Positions 25,528-32,977 of a DNA stretch of 52,418 bases are shown here, piece by piece. The stretch is from an uncultured Dechloromonas sp. (lineage in GTDB: Bacteria; Pseudomonadota; Gammaproteobacteria; Burkholderiales; Rhodocyclaceae): contig CALKUR010000139.1 in the NCBI GenBank assembly GCA_937996725.1, positions 1 to 52,418 on the forward strand. Reading direction: 5' to 3'. A program made the position numbers and the translations under genes. Every line of letters starts with the position of its first letter. The stretch's first letter is position 1. The notes below the pieces were generated by a model. That model saw nothing but the letters and a program-made list of their open reading frames with translations. It was not told the origin of the DNA and did no database searches.

Positions 25528-25575
25528 GGCCAGAGGTGCCATGCGCGTGCGCCTCAAAAGAGTGCATTTTGTCTC

Positions 25576-25598
25576 GTGCGTTACGCGAGGCAACGCAC
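25576..25598. repeat. 7-bp inverted repeat with GTGC/GCAC ends
   Basis: GTGCGTT (25576-25582) and AACGCAC (25592-25598) are perfect inverted repeats with a 9-base spacer. The half-sites face the opposite way from the dyad at 25509-25527, so this is not a standard NtrC site. It may be a second regulator site or coincidence within a GTGC-rich stretch. Confidence 0.4.
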
Positions 25599-25710
25599 AG
25601 CGATTTTTACGTGAATTCGTGTGGCAATGGCGAGCGTGTCTTGGCATCAGGCCGAGCTAATTGTTGATAAATCAGCAGGTTACAAAAATTAATGCTGCGA
25701 TTGCAAAAAG

Positions 25711-25727
25711 TTGGCACGGTCCATGCT
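25711..25727 (+). promoter_or_regulatory. Sigma-54 promoter of torF-glnK-amtB
   Basis: TTGGCACG-N4-ATGCT: the GG of the -24 element is at 25713-25714 and the GC of the -12 element at 25725-25726, giving the obligatory 12-base offset. All core positions match the sigma-54 consensus (TGGCAC-N5-TTGC) except A for the first T of TTGC. Expected transcript start is near 25738, about 41 bases before the torF ATG. Confidence 0.85.
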
Positions 25728-25778
25728 TTTAGGAGGGCATAGCACTATTTTCCTATGACTTTCTAGAAGGACAAGACC

Positions 25779-26696
25779 ATGAAACTCAAGAAGACCCTCC
25801 TCGCTGCCTCGTTGGCGGCCATGTCGCTAAGCGCCGTGGCACAGGTGACGGGTGATGCCGCACAAGATTCGGCCGATGCACCGGCATCCACCGACTGGGC
25901 GCTGACCGCAAACGTCAACGCGGCCAGCAGCTATCGTTTCCGTGGCATTGACCAGACTTTTAACCAACCGGCGATCCAAGGCGGCTTCGACTTGACCATG
26001 CCGTATGGTTTCTATGTGGGTAACTGGAATTCAAACGTTAATGGTAACGCGGACGGTTTTTACGGCGGCAACATTGAGGTGGACTTGTATGGTGGCTGGA
26101 AGTACGCGTTTAGCGAAGACACGGGTCTGGACACTGGCTTGATCAACTACTTCTATCCGGGCAGTAATAACGCCAATAACCCGTCGGCAAACATCCGCGG
26201 CAACAGAGGTTACAACCAAAACACAGCAGGTTTGAACTCGGGAATGGTTGAAAACCTAGAGTACTACATTGGTGGTAACTGGAAGAGCGTGAGCCTGAAG
26301 CAGTTTTTTGCGCTGACCCCTTACTTCAACAACACCGGCATGGGTGGAAAATCGACAGCGGGTTCGGGCTATACGGATTTGCGTGGCACCTATGACCTAA
26401 GCGAGTATGCGCCGGCATTGGGTGGCTTTAGCTTGCTTGGCCACGTAGGCTATTTCTATATGGCGAACTACAGCCAAGCCAACTATGCTGACTGGGAACT
26501 GGGCGTGACCAAGGACTTTGGGTCGGGTTGGAATGCCAAGGTTTCCTACATTCAGGCGGCTACCCAGGGTAACTGTAACAACGGTAACAATTCGCAGTAC
26601 TACTGTTTTAGTAAGCAGGGTAATGGGTACGGCAACTCCAGCACAGAGAACGCTGGTCATGCGACCTACATGATTACTGTTGGTCGTACGTTCTAA
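25779..26696 (+). CDS. TorF-family putative porin
   Basis: Outer-membrane beta-barrel protein of the family annotated TorF / conserved hypothetical TIGR02001. The 305 residues start with a clear signal peptide (KLKKTLLAASLAAMSLSAVAQ, quoted in parts KLKKTLLAAS and LSAVAQ; cleavage after AVA near residue 21). The repeating strands include ASSYRFRGIDQT, the family hallmark near residue 50, and FYVGNWNSNVN. The C-terminus ends in TVGRTF with the terminal Phe expected of Bam-assembled barrels. It is unusually Asn/Gly/Tyr-rich and locally more AT-rich than its neighbours. It is first in the sigma-54 operon, 17 bp before glnK. Its place there suggests that it admits a small nitrogen compound across the outer membrane; this is inference. 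Confidence 0.85.
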   Translation: MKLKKTLLAASLAAMSLSAVAQVTGDAAQDSADAPASTDWALTANVNAASSYRFRGIDQTFNQPAIQGGFDLTMPYGFYVGNWNSNVNGNADGFYGGNIEVDLYGGWKYAFSEDTGLDTGLINYFYPGSNNANNPSANIRGNRGYNQNTAGLNSGMVENLEYYIGGNWKSVSLKQFFALTPYFNNTGMGGKSTAGSGYTDLRGTYDLSEYAPALGGFSLLGHVGYFYMANYSQANYADWELGVTKDFGSGWNAKVSYIQAATQGNCNNGNNSQYYCFSKQGNGYGNSSTENAGHATYMITVGRTF

Positions 26697-26713
26697 TTCT
26701 TTAAGGAATAGAG

Positions 26714-27052
26714 ATGAAACTCGTTACCGCAATTATTAAGCCGTTCAAGCTGGACGAGGTGCGTGAAGCCCTCGCCGCTGTCGGCGTACAGGGTGTGACT
26801 GTGACCGAAGTCAAAGGCTTCGGTCGTCAAAAAGGTCACACAGAACTTTACCGTGGCGCTGAATACGTGGTGGATTTTCTGCCGAAGGTCAAACTGGAGG
26901 CCGCTGTGGCCGATAGCATCCTGGAACAGGTCGTTGAGGCGATTGAGAAATCGGCCGCGACCGGCAAGATCGGCGATGGCAAGATTTTCGTGTTCCCGCT
27001 GGAAGAAGTGATCCGTATCCGCACCGGTGAATCCGGTGAGACGGCACTGTAA
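26714..27052 (+). CDS. glnK: Nitrogen regulatory PII protein GlnK
   Basis: Trimeric 2-oxoglutarate/ATP/ADP sensor. The 112-residue length is standard. The T-loop carries Tyr51, the uridylylation site (HTELYRGAEYVVDFLPK, Y51 being in AEYVV). The B-loop TGKIGDGKIFV is near residues 83-93 and the C-loop IRTGESGETAL ends the protein. Linked to amtB 20 bp downstream, it is best called GlnK: when nitrogen is replete, the deuridylylated form plugs the AmtB channel. It lies 17 bp after torF and should be transcribed from the sigma-54 promoter at 25711-25727. Both PII signature sequences are intact. Confidence 0.95.
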   Translation: MKLVTAIIKPFKLDEVREALAAVGVQGVTVTEVKGFGRQKGHTELYRGAEYVVDFLPKVKLEAAVADSILEQVVEAIEKSAATGKIGDGKIFVFPLEEVIRIRTGESGETAL

Positions 27053-27072
27053 CGGTTACCAAGGAGTTATTC

Positions 27073-28473
27073 ATGAAAAAAATTCTCGCAATGCTGCTTC
27101 CGCTGCTGGCCAGCGGTGTGGCGCTGGCTGATCCAGCCGCAGCAGCACCGGTAGTGAACAAAGGTGACAACGCCTGGCTGCTCATCTCCAGTGCGTTGGT
27201 CATTCTGATGTCGATCCCGGGCCTGGCCTTGTTCTATGGCGGTCTGGTTCGAAAGAAGAATGTACTGTCGATTCTGATCCAGGTGTTTGTGGTGTTCTCG
27301 CTGATTTCCGTGCTGTGGGTCGTCTACGGCTATAGCGCCGCGTTTACCGAAGGGCATTCGGCTTATAACGCCTTTGTTGGTTCGCTGGATAAGTTGCTGT
27401 TGAAGGGCATTACGCCGGATACCGTAACGGGCACTTTCTCGAAAGGCGTTGTTCTACCAGAGCTAACCTTTGTGGTATTCCAGGGCGCGTTCGCGGCCAT
27501 TACCTGTGGACTGATCGTGGGTGCTTGGGCTGAGCGTATCAAGTTCTCGGTCGTGCTGCTCGGTATCACCGCCTGGTTTACGCTGGCCTATATCCCGATC
27601 GCCCACATGGTCTGGTTCTGGGCGGGTCCTGATGCCTACACTTCGGCCAGCGCTGCTGAAGCTGCGGGTGCGACGGCTGGCTGGTTGTTCCAAAAGGGCG
27701 CGCTCGACTTTGCCGGCGGTACGGTTGTCCACATCAACGCGGCGGTGGCTGGTCTGGTGGTTGCCTACATGGCGGGTAAGCGACTCGGTTACGGCCGTGA
27801 AGCGATGTCGCCGCACAACCTGACCTTCACGATGATCGGTGCATCGCTGCTGTGGTTCGGCTGGTTCGGTTTCAACGCCGGTTCGGCGCTGGAAGCCAAC
27901 GGTGTCGCCTCGCTGGCCTTCGTGAACACCTGGATTGCTACGGCAGCGGCAACGCTGGCGTGGTTGGGTGCGGAATGGCTGATCAAGGGCAAGCCTTCGA
28001 TGCTGGGTGCCGCCTCAGGTGCCGTGGCTGGCCTGGTAGCGATTACGCCAGCTGCCGGTTTCGTCGGTGTCGGTGGTGCGCTGATCATCGGTTTGATCGC
28101 TGGTGTGATCTGCCTGTGGGGTGCAACCGGCCTGAAGAAGCTGCTCAAGGTGGATGACTCACTTGATGTGTTCGGCATCCACGGCGTCGGCGGTATCACG
28201 GGTGCACTGCTAACCGGTGTGTTTGCTGATCCGGCGCTGGGTGGTTCGGGCATCTATGACTACGTCGCTAATGCAGTCGCCGAAGGCTACTCGATCGTTG
28301 ATCAAGTCGTGATTCAGGCAACGGCGGTGGGTACGACGATTGTCTGGTCGGGTGTGGTGGCCTTCGTGGTCTTCAAGATCCTCGACATCATCATCGGCTT
28401 GCGTGTTCCGGAAGATCAGGAGCGTGAAGGCCTGGACGTCTCCTCCCACGGTGAAACGGCATATCACGATTAA
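27073..28473 (+). CDS. amtB: Ammonium transporter
   Basis: Trimeric inner-membrane channel for ammonium. The 466 residues begin with a cleavable signal peptide (KKILAMLLPLLASGVALA) before the first membrane helix, as in E. coli AmtB. Eleven hydrophobic helices can be followed. Conserved features include GLALFYGGLVRKKN, the DFAGGTVVHINAAVAGLV segment with the structural Asp and first twin His, and FGIHGVGGITG with the second His. The C-terminal cytoplasmic tail (RVPEDQEREGLDVSSHGE) contains the GLD segment needed for coupling and GlnK contact. The GGAGTT ribosome site (27062-27067) follows glnK. A strong terminator lies 29 bp after the stop, so the operon is torF-glnK-amtB. Confidence 0.97.
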   Translation: MKKILAMLLPLLASGVALADPAAAAPVVNKGDNAWLLISSALVILMSIPGLALFYGGLVRKKNVLSILIQVFVVFSLISVLWVVYGYSAAFTEGHSAYNAFVGSLDKLLLKGITPDTVTGTFSKGVVLPELTFVVFQGAFAAITCGLIVGAWAERIKFSVVLLGITAWFTLAYIPIAHMVWFWAGPDAYTSASAAEAAGATAGWLFQKGALDFAGGTVVHINAAVAGLVVAYMAGKRLGYGREAMSPHNLTFTMIGASLLWFGWFGFNAGSALEANGVASLAFVNTWIATAAATLAWLGAEWLIKGKPSMLGAASGAVAGLVAITPAAGFVGVGGALIIGLIAGVICLWGATGLKKLLKVDDSLDVFGIHGVGGITGALLTGVFADPALGGSGIYDYVANAVAEGYSIVDQVVIQATAVGTTIVWSGVVAFVVFKILDIIIGLRVPEDQEREGLDVSSHGETAYHD

Positions 28474-28501
28474 TGGTCATCGTTGTATGTCAGGTGGATT
28501 T

Positions 28502-28529
28502 GGCGGGTTCTTCGGAACCCGCCTTTTTT
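28502..28529 (+). terminator. Rho-independent terminator of the torF-glnK-amtB operon
   Basis: Nine-base arms GGCGGGTTC / GAACCCGCC close a TTCG tetraloop and are followed by six T (28524-28529). This is an exceptionally stable hairpin with a proper U-tract. It works in the plus direction only, since the other side lacks a T run. Confidence 0.95.
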
Positions 28530-28541
28530 ATGCCGAGGCAG

Positions 28542-28982
28542 TTAGTGGGGCTTAGGTCCGATAACAATGCTGCGTCGTGCGATCTGCACTTCCGATAAAA
28601 ACATGCCTAAGGCACCGATCAGCATGATCATGGCACCCGCAAATAGTAAGGCAACGGCACCACCGATGCGGACCTCGGCATAGCTGCCCACAAAAATCGT
28701 AAACACCACCGCGCAAACTAGAAATGCAGACAGCGAACAGAGGGTGATCGCGTGATGAATAATGTCTAGGCGGCGGCTGAGCGTAGAGAGTTCTGTTGCG
28801 TAATATGCGGGATTCTTGCCGTCTTCAATCCAGCCATCGATGCGATGCGCACGGTCAATAACCCGGCCCATGCGGGTCGTCAGTACGGAAAGAATGGCAC
28901 CAACGCCCGTCAATAAAAAAACGGGTGCAACAGCCATTTGTACAACGTGGGCGATATCGGAAATTTCCGGACTGCTGAGCAT
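28542..28982 (-). CDS. DUF2721 membrane protein
   Basis: Conserved membrane protein of unknown function. The 146 residues have an N-terminal hydrophobic helix (AVAPVFLLTGVGAILSVL, about 17-34). A charged loop with TRMGRVIDRAHRIDGW, the family signature, follows, then two to three further helices at about 72-130. It starts 27 bp after purU with a strong GGAGG ribosome site that lies inside a short hairpin (ATCCT/AGGAT arms in the purU-DUF2721 gap). It is last in the thrH-purU-DUF2721 series and converges on amtB. No role can be assigned. Confidence 0.82.
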   Translation of the reverse strand: MLSSPEISDIAHVVQMAVAPVFLLTGVGAILSVLTTRMGRVIDRAHRIDGWIEDGKNPAYYATELSTLSRRLDIIHHAITLCSLSAFLVCAVVFTIFVGSYAEVRIGGAVALLFAGAMIMLIGALGMFLSEVQIARRSIVIGPKPH

Positions 28983-29009
28983 GGTGATCCTCCGTAAGGA
29001 TGGCGCGGA

Positions 29010-29882
29010 TTAGCGGAAGACGATGGTCTTATTGCCGTGAATCAGCACACGGCCTTCCAGATGGTTGCGTAGGCCACGGGCAAGCACGGTCTTCTCGATG
29101 TCCTTGCCGTAGCGCACCATGTCTTCGACCGAGTCGGAGTGATCAATGCGGATGACGTCCTGTTCAATGATCGGCCCTTGATCCAGCTCAGAAGTGACAT
29201 AGTGGCAAGTGGCGCCGATCAGTTTGACGCCGCGCTCCCAGGCCTGGTGATAAGGCTTGGCGCCGACGAAGGACGGTAGAAACGAGTGATGGATGTTGAT
29301 AATGCGACCCGGAAATTCTGCACAAAGTTCCGGGGACAGAATCTGCATGTAACGGGCCAGCACCATGACATCGGCTTCTGCTTCCTTGAATAGTTCAGCA
29401 ATGCGGGCGTAAGCCTGCGCTTTGTTGGCAGGGTTGACCGGCACGTAATGGAAGGGAATGCCATGCCACTCGACAAAGCCACGCAGCGTCTCGTGATTCG
29501 AGATAATGCACGGAATGTCGATATCCAGCTCTTTCGATTGCCAGCGCGCCAGCAGATCGTAAAGACAGTGCTCTTGTTTGGACACCAGAATGACCACGCG
29601 CTTGCGCTTGGCCGAATCTGAAATCTTCCAGTTCATGTTGAATTCGTCCGCCACCGGTTGGAAGGCGGCACGTAGACCGGCCAGATCAAACGGCAGCGAA
29701 TCCGCCTTGATCTCTAGGCGCATGAAATAGGCAGCGATGCCTTCGTCGTTCGGCGGTTCCGAGTGCAGCGTCGTTTCGAGAATCCAGCCGCCGTGCCGGG
29801 CAAAAAAACCGGAAACGGCGGCAACGATGCCGACGCGGTCAGGGCAAGAGGCGGTGAGGGTGTAAAAACGTTCGCGATGCAT
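29010..29882 (-). CDS. purU: Formyltetrahydrofolate deformylase
   Basis: Hydrolyses 10-formyl-THF to THF and formate, balancing the one-carbon pool and supplying formate (for PurT where present). The 290 residues comprise an N-terminal ACT domain at about 1-85 (YTLTASCPDRVGIVAAVSGFFARHG, beginning with TASCPDRVGI) and a formyltransferase-like domain at about 90-290. The latter holds IINIHHSFLPSFVGAKPYHQA (in part INIHHSFLPSF), the catalytic His in GATCHYV and the Asp in SELDQGPIIEQ. It lies 17 bp after thrH. With the cyclo-ligase at 4.2 kb it is one of two formyl-folate enzymes in the window. Confidence 0.95.
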   Translation of the reverse strand: MHRERFYTLTASCPDRVGIVAAVSGFFARHGGWILETTLHSEPPNDEGIAAYFMRLEIKADSLPFDLAGLRAAFQPVADEFNMNWKISDSAKRKRVVILVSKQEHCLYDLLARWQSKELDIDIPCIISNHETLRGFVEWHGIPFHYVPVNPANKAQAYARIAELFKEAEADVMVLARYMQILSPELCAEFPGRIINIHHSFLPSFVGAKPYHQAWERGVKLIGATCHYVTSELDQGPIIEQDVIRIDHSDSVEDMVRYGKDIEKTVLARGLRNHLEGRVLIHGNKTIVFR

Positions 29883-29899
29883 GACGAGAGGCTGTTGAA

Positions 29900-30508
29900 T
29901 TAGATACGCGCCGAGGCGCTACGGATGGCAACGTTCAGTTCGGTGTAGTTCATGGTGACCGGGAACTGCGGGAATTCGCGGATCACGTTTTCGGGTGGGT
30001 GGAACAGGATGCCGGCGTGGGCTTCGCCCAGCATCGCGGTGTCGTTATACGAGTCGCCGGCGGCAATGACTTTGAAGTTCAGACCCTTGAAGGCCTTCAC
30101 GGCAGCGCGCTTCTGATCGGGCATGCGCAGGTGGTAGTTGACCAGCATGCCATTGGTGTCGGCTTCCAGCTTATGGCAGAACAGCGCCGGCATATTGAGC
30201 TGATTCATCAGCGGCATAGCGAATTCGTAGAAGGTATCCGACAGGATGATGACCTGGAAGTCCTGGCGCAGCTGGTCAAGGAAATCCTTCGCGCCCGGCA
30301 TGGGACCCATCTCGGCGATCACCTTCTGGATATCGGGTAAACCAAGCTTGTTCTCGCGCAGTATGTCTAGGCGGTATTTCATCAGCTTGTCGTAATCCGG
30401 CTCATCGCGGGTGGTCCGGCGCAGCGCTTCGATGCCCGTGCGGTTGGCGAATTCGATCCAGATCTCCGGAACGAGGACACCTTCTAGATCAAGACAGACG
30501 ATTTGCAC
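29900..30508 (-). CDS. thrH: Phosphoserine phosphatase / homoserine phosphotransferase
   Basis: HAD-family enzyme known from Pseudomonas ThrH, which dephosphorylates phosphoserine and can pass the phosphate to homoserine. From GTG 30508 it has 202 residues, starting MQIVCLDLEGV, with a GGAG ribosome site 11 bases upstream; a longer reading from 30538 adds ten unlike residues. The HAD nucleophile motif is DLEGV (D7, E9), motif II is ILSDTFYEF, and motif III/IV is GDSYNDTAML. The tail GILFHPPENVIREFPQFP is strongly ThrH-like. It is first in thrH-purU-DUF2721 and divergent from the coiled-coil protein gene. It may connect serine/threonine synthesis with ilvA at 2.4 kb. Confidence 0.92.
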   Translation of the reverse strand: MQIVCLDLEGVLVPEIWIEFANRTGIEALRRTTRDEPDYDKLMKYRLDILRENKLGLPDIQKVIAEMGPMPGAKDFLDQLRQDFQVIILSDTFYEFAMPLMNQLNMPALFCHKLEADTNGMLVNYHLRMPDQKRAAVKAFKGLNFKVIAAGDSYNDTAMLGEAHAGILFHPPENVIREFPQFPVTMNYTELNVAIRSASARI

Positions 30509-30589
30509 GGCGGAACTCCCGATAAAAAGTGGACACAATCAGGGCTAAATTTTACCCGATGCGGCGCGCCTGCCCTACAATGCGGGCGC

Positions 30590-31261
30590 ATGAACCGCTT
30601 TTTTGCCGCCTTCCCTGCCCAGAAAGTGATACAGACCGCCCGGCGATTGGCCGGTTGGACGTGTCTGGGTCTGGTGTTGGGCGCGCCTATGGCGATCGCG
30701 CAGCAACCACCACCCGTATTCGACCCGGCGATGATCGAAGCGCGCGATCAAGAAGCCAAGGCACTCAAAGAAGAAGGCAAAGCAATCCGTTCGGAAGCCG
30801 ACGCCCAGCTGGAAATTGACACTTGGAACTGCTATAGCAAGATTCTAGTGAATTGGTGTATCGATCGGGCCAAAGAACGCCGTTATGAGCAACGTGAGAA
30901 AGCGCGAGAAATCGAAGCGCGGGGGGCGGTGATCGACCGGGAGGTCCGCGAACGTCGTCTGATCAACCAGTTAGCCAACCCGCCCGCAGAATTGCGTCAG
31001 CCGAATCCGCCGGATGGCGCCATCAAGAAAGCGATTGACGAAGGCAAGACGGTGAAGCAGGTGGACCAGGAGCGCAAAGTTCGCGAAGCGGAACAATCGG
31101 CCACGCCGCTGAAGACCGATGCTGAGATTCAGGCAGCCTCTGCTGAGCGCGATCGAAAAGCCGCCGAGAAGCGTGCGAAGCGCGAAGCGGCGGAGCAGCA
31201 ACGCGCCGCCGAAAAGGCGGCGTATGAGGCGCAGCAAGCCGCCAAGAACGCGAAGCCTTAA
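30590..31261 (+). CDS. Secreted/periplasmic coiled-coil protein of unknown function
   Basis: I do not recognise the family. From ATG 30590 it has 223 residues with a signal peptide (basic RR, hydrophobic core, likely cleavage after AIA at residue 37). Next comes a Pro-rich QQPPPVFDP segment. A charged helical region follows with a conserved-looking pair of cysteines (C81 and C90 in WNCYSKILVNWCID), which may form a disulfide or bind a metal. The C-terminal ~80 residues are a Lys/Glu/Ala/Gln-rich coiled coil. A TACAAT hexamer at 30576-30581 is very close to the ATG, and no -35 is evident. Its last 4 bases overlap the end of the convergent ABC-F gene. An earlier start at 30503 would overlap thrH and is unlikely. 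Confidence 0.65.
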   Translation: MNRFFAAFPAQKVIQTARRLAGWTCLGLVLGAPMAIAQQPPPVFDPAMIEARDQEAKALKEEGKAIRSEADAQLEIDTWNCYSKILVNWCIDRAKERRYEQREKAREIEARGAVIDREVRERRLINQLANPPAELRQPNPPDGAIKKAIDEGKTVKQVDQERKVREAEQSATPLKTDAEIQAASAERDRKAAEKRAKREAAEQQRAAEKAAYEAQQAAKNAKP

Positions 31262-32877
31262 TTGAGGCCCTGGCTGGTCAGATAGTCTTCGTAGTTGCCT
31301 TGGAAGTCCACAACCGTGTGATCCGGCTTGATCTCGAGGATGCGTGTTGCGAGTGACGATACGAACTCGCGGTCATGTGAGATAAAGATCAGCGTGCCCT
31401 TAAACAGGTCGAGTGCGGTGTTCAGCGATTCGATCGATTCCATGTCCAAGTGGTTTGACGGCTCATCCATCAGCAGGATGTTTGAGTGCAAGAGCATCAG
31501 ACGACCGAAGAGCATGCGTCCTTGCTCGCCACCGGAAATAACTTTGACGGGTTTTTTGACGTCATCACCTGAGAACAGCAGCCGACCCAACGTACCGCGA
31601 ATGAGGGTGTCGACATCGGAGCCTTCGTAACCGCCGGCGCGCACATAGCCAGAGATCCAGTCGGTGAGGTTTTCGTCTGATGCGAAGTCAGCAGCATGAT
31701 CCTGCGCGAAGTAGCCAATCTTGGCTTTTTCCGTCCACTTGATGGTGCCGCCCGTCGGCGTCAGTTCACCATTGAGCAGCTTGAGCAGCGTGGTTTTACC
31801 GACGCCGTTTTCACCGATGATGGCGATCTTTTCGCCCGCGTTGACGGTGAGCGAAAGGTTCTTGAACAGCGGTTCGCTGCCGGGGTACGCAAAGCTGAGG
31901 TTGTCAATTTCCACGGCCTGGCGGTGCAGCTTGTCTTTGTCGTCGTAGTCGAAACGGATCCACGGATACTGGCGTGACGAGGGTTTCACGTCTTCCGGTT
32001 TCAGTTTGTCGATCAGCTTCAAGCGGCTGGTAGCCTGCTTGGCCTTCGAGGCATTGGCCGAGAAGCGGCGGACGAAGGTCTGCAGTTCGGCAATACGTTC
32101 TTTGGCCTTAGCGTTGGCATTGGCCTGGCGCTCGCGGGCCTGCGTCGAGGCTTCCATGAAGTCGTCGTAGTTACCGGCGTAGGTGGTGATCTTGCCGTAA
32201 TCCAGATCGGCCATGTGCGTGCATACCTGGTTCAGGAAGTGACGGTCATGGGAAATGATGATCATAGTGGCGTTGCGCTCGTTGAGCACATCTTCCAGCC
32301 AGCGAATGGTGTTGATATCGAGGTTGTTAGTCGGTTCATCGAGCAGCAGGATGTCCGGATTGGCGAACAGCGCCTGAGCCAGCAAAACCCGCAGCTTCCA
32401 GCCGGGCGCGACTTCGCGCATCGGGCCGTTGTGCTTGTCGATGGGGATGCCTACGCCCAGCAGCAGCTCGCCGGCACGGGCTTCGGCGGTGTAACCATCG
32501 TATTCGCCGAATTTGACTTCCAGGTCGGCCGCTTTCATGTAATCGTCTTCGGTCGCTTCCGGATTGGCGTAGATCGCGTCACGTTCCTGCATACAGGCCC
32601 ACATCTCTTCATGGCCTTGCATCACGACGTCCAGCACGCGCTGGTCTTCGTACGCAAACTGATCCTGGCGCAGATAGGCCATGCGTTCGTTGACGTCTTT
32701 GGTCACGTTACCGGCCGAAGGCTCGAGTGCATTACACAGAATCTTCATGAAGGTGGACTTGCCGGCACCGTTGGCACCGATCAGGCCGTAGCGATACCCC
32801 TCGCCGAATTTGACCGAGACGTTTTCAAAGAGGGGCTTGGCCCCGAACTGCATGGTGATGTTATTGGCGACGAGCAT
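31258..32877 (-). CDS. ABC-F family ATPase (YbiT-like)
   Basis: Cytoplasmic ribosome-associated ABC-F protein without membrane segments. The 539 residues hold two ATP-binding cassettes. The first has Walker A GANGAGKS near 34-41, degenerate signature and Walker B DILLLDEPTNNLD near 180. The second has Walker A GENGVGKT near 351, signature ISGGEQGRMLFG and Walker B ILLMDEPSNHLD. Between them is the charged P-site tRNA-interacting linker (ERQANANAKAKERIAELQ, then ASKAKQATSRL). The long N-terminal arm insert (QERDAIYANPEATEDDYM) and overall length fit the YbiT group rather than EttA or Uup. It is divergent from gshA across 100 bp. Confidence 0.93.
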   Translation of the reverse strand: MLVANNITMQFGAKPLFENVSVKFGEGYRYGLIGANGAGKSTFMKILCNALEPSAGNVTKDVNERMAYLRQDQFAYEDQRVLDVVMQGHEEMWACMQERDAIYANPEATEDDYMKAADLEVKFGEYDGYTAEARAGELLLGVGIPIDKHNGPMREVAPGWKLRVLLAQALFANPDILLLDEPTNNLDINTIRWLEDVLNERNATMIIISHDRHFLNQVCTHMADLDYGKITTYAGNYDDFMEASTQARERQANANAKAKERIAELQTFVRRFSANASKAKQATSRLKLIDKLKPEDVKPSSRQYPWIRFDYDDKDKLHRQAVEIDNLSFAYPGSEPLFKNLSLTVNAGEKIAIIGENGVGKTTLLKLLNGELTPTGGTIKWTEKAKIGYFAQDHAADFASDENLTDWISGYVRAGGYEGSDVDTLIRGTLGRLLFSGDDVKKPVKVISGGEQGRMLFGRLMLLHSNILLMDEPSNHLDMESIESLNTALDLFKGTLIFISHDREFVSSLATRILEIKPDHTVVDFQGNYEDYLTSQGLN

Positions 32878-32977
32878 GGGTGGTGACTGCTAAGACGATG
32901 TTTTTAAAGCCGACATTCTACCAGTCGGTTCGCTGCAGTGCCGCACCGGCCGGGTGTTCCTGCGGTACACTTGCATC

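Larger units (their letters stand above)
25454..25778. other. 325-bp ubiK-torF divergent intergenic region
   Basis: This is the only stretch over 300 bases without a gene. It contains a GCAC-N7-GTGC dyad (25509-25527), many further GTGC/GCAC half-sites between 25530 and 25600 including a 7-bp inverted repeat, a sigma-54 promoter (25711-25727), and the torF leader. Between about 25600 and 25700 it becomes AT-rich, which would suit DNA bending between an enhancer and a -24/-12 promoter. I see no clear promoter for ubiK. Confidence 0.7.

Noticed and set aside
25454..25567. N-terminally extended UbiK reading from 25567
   Set aside because: The extra 38 codons are His/Arg/Ser-rich, unlike the family, and would cover the NtrC-like dyad; ATG 25453 gives the usual UbiK start.
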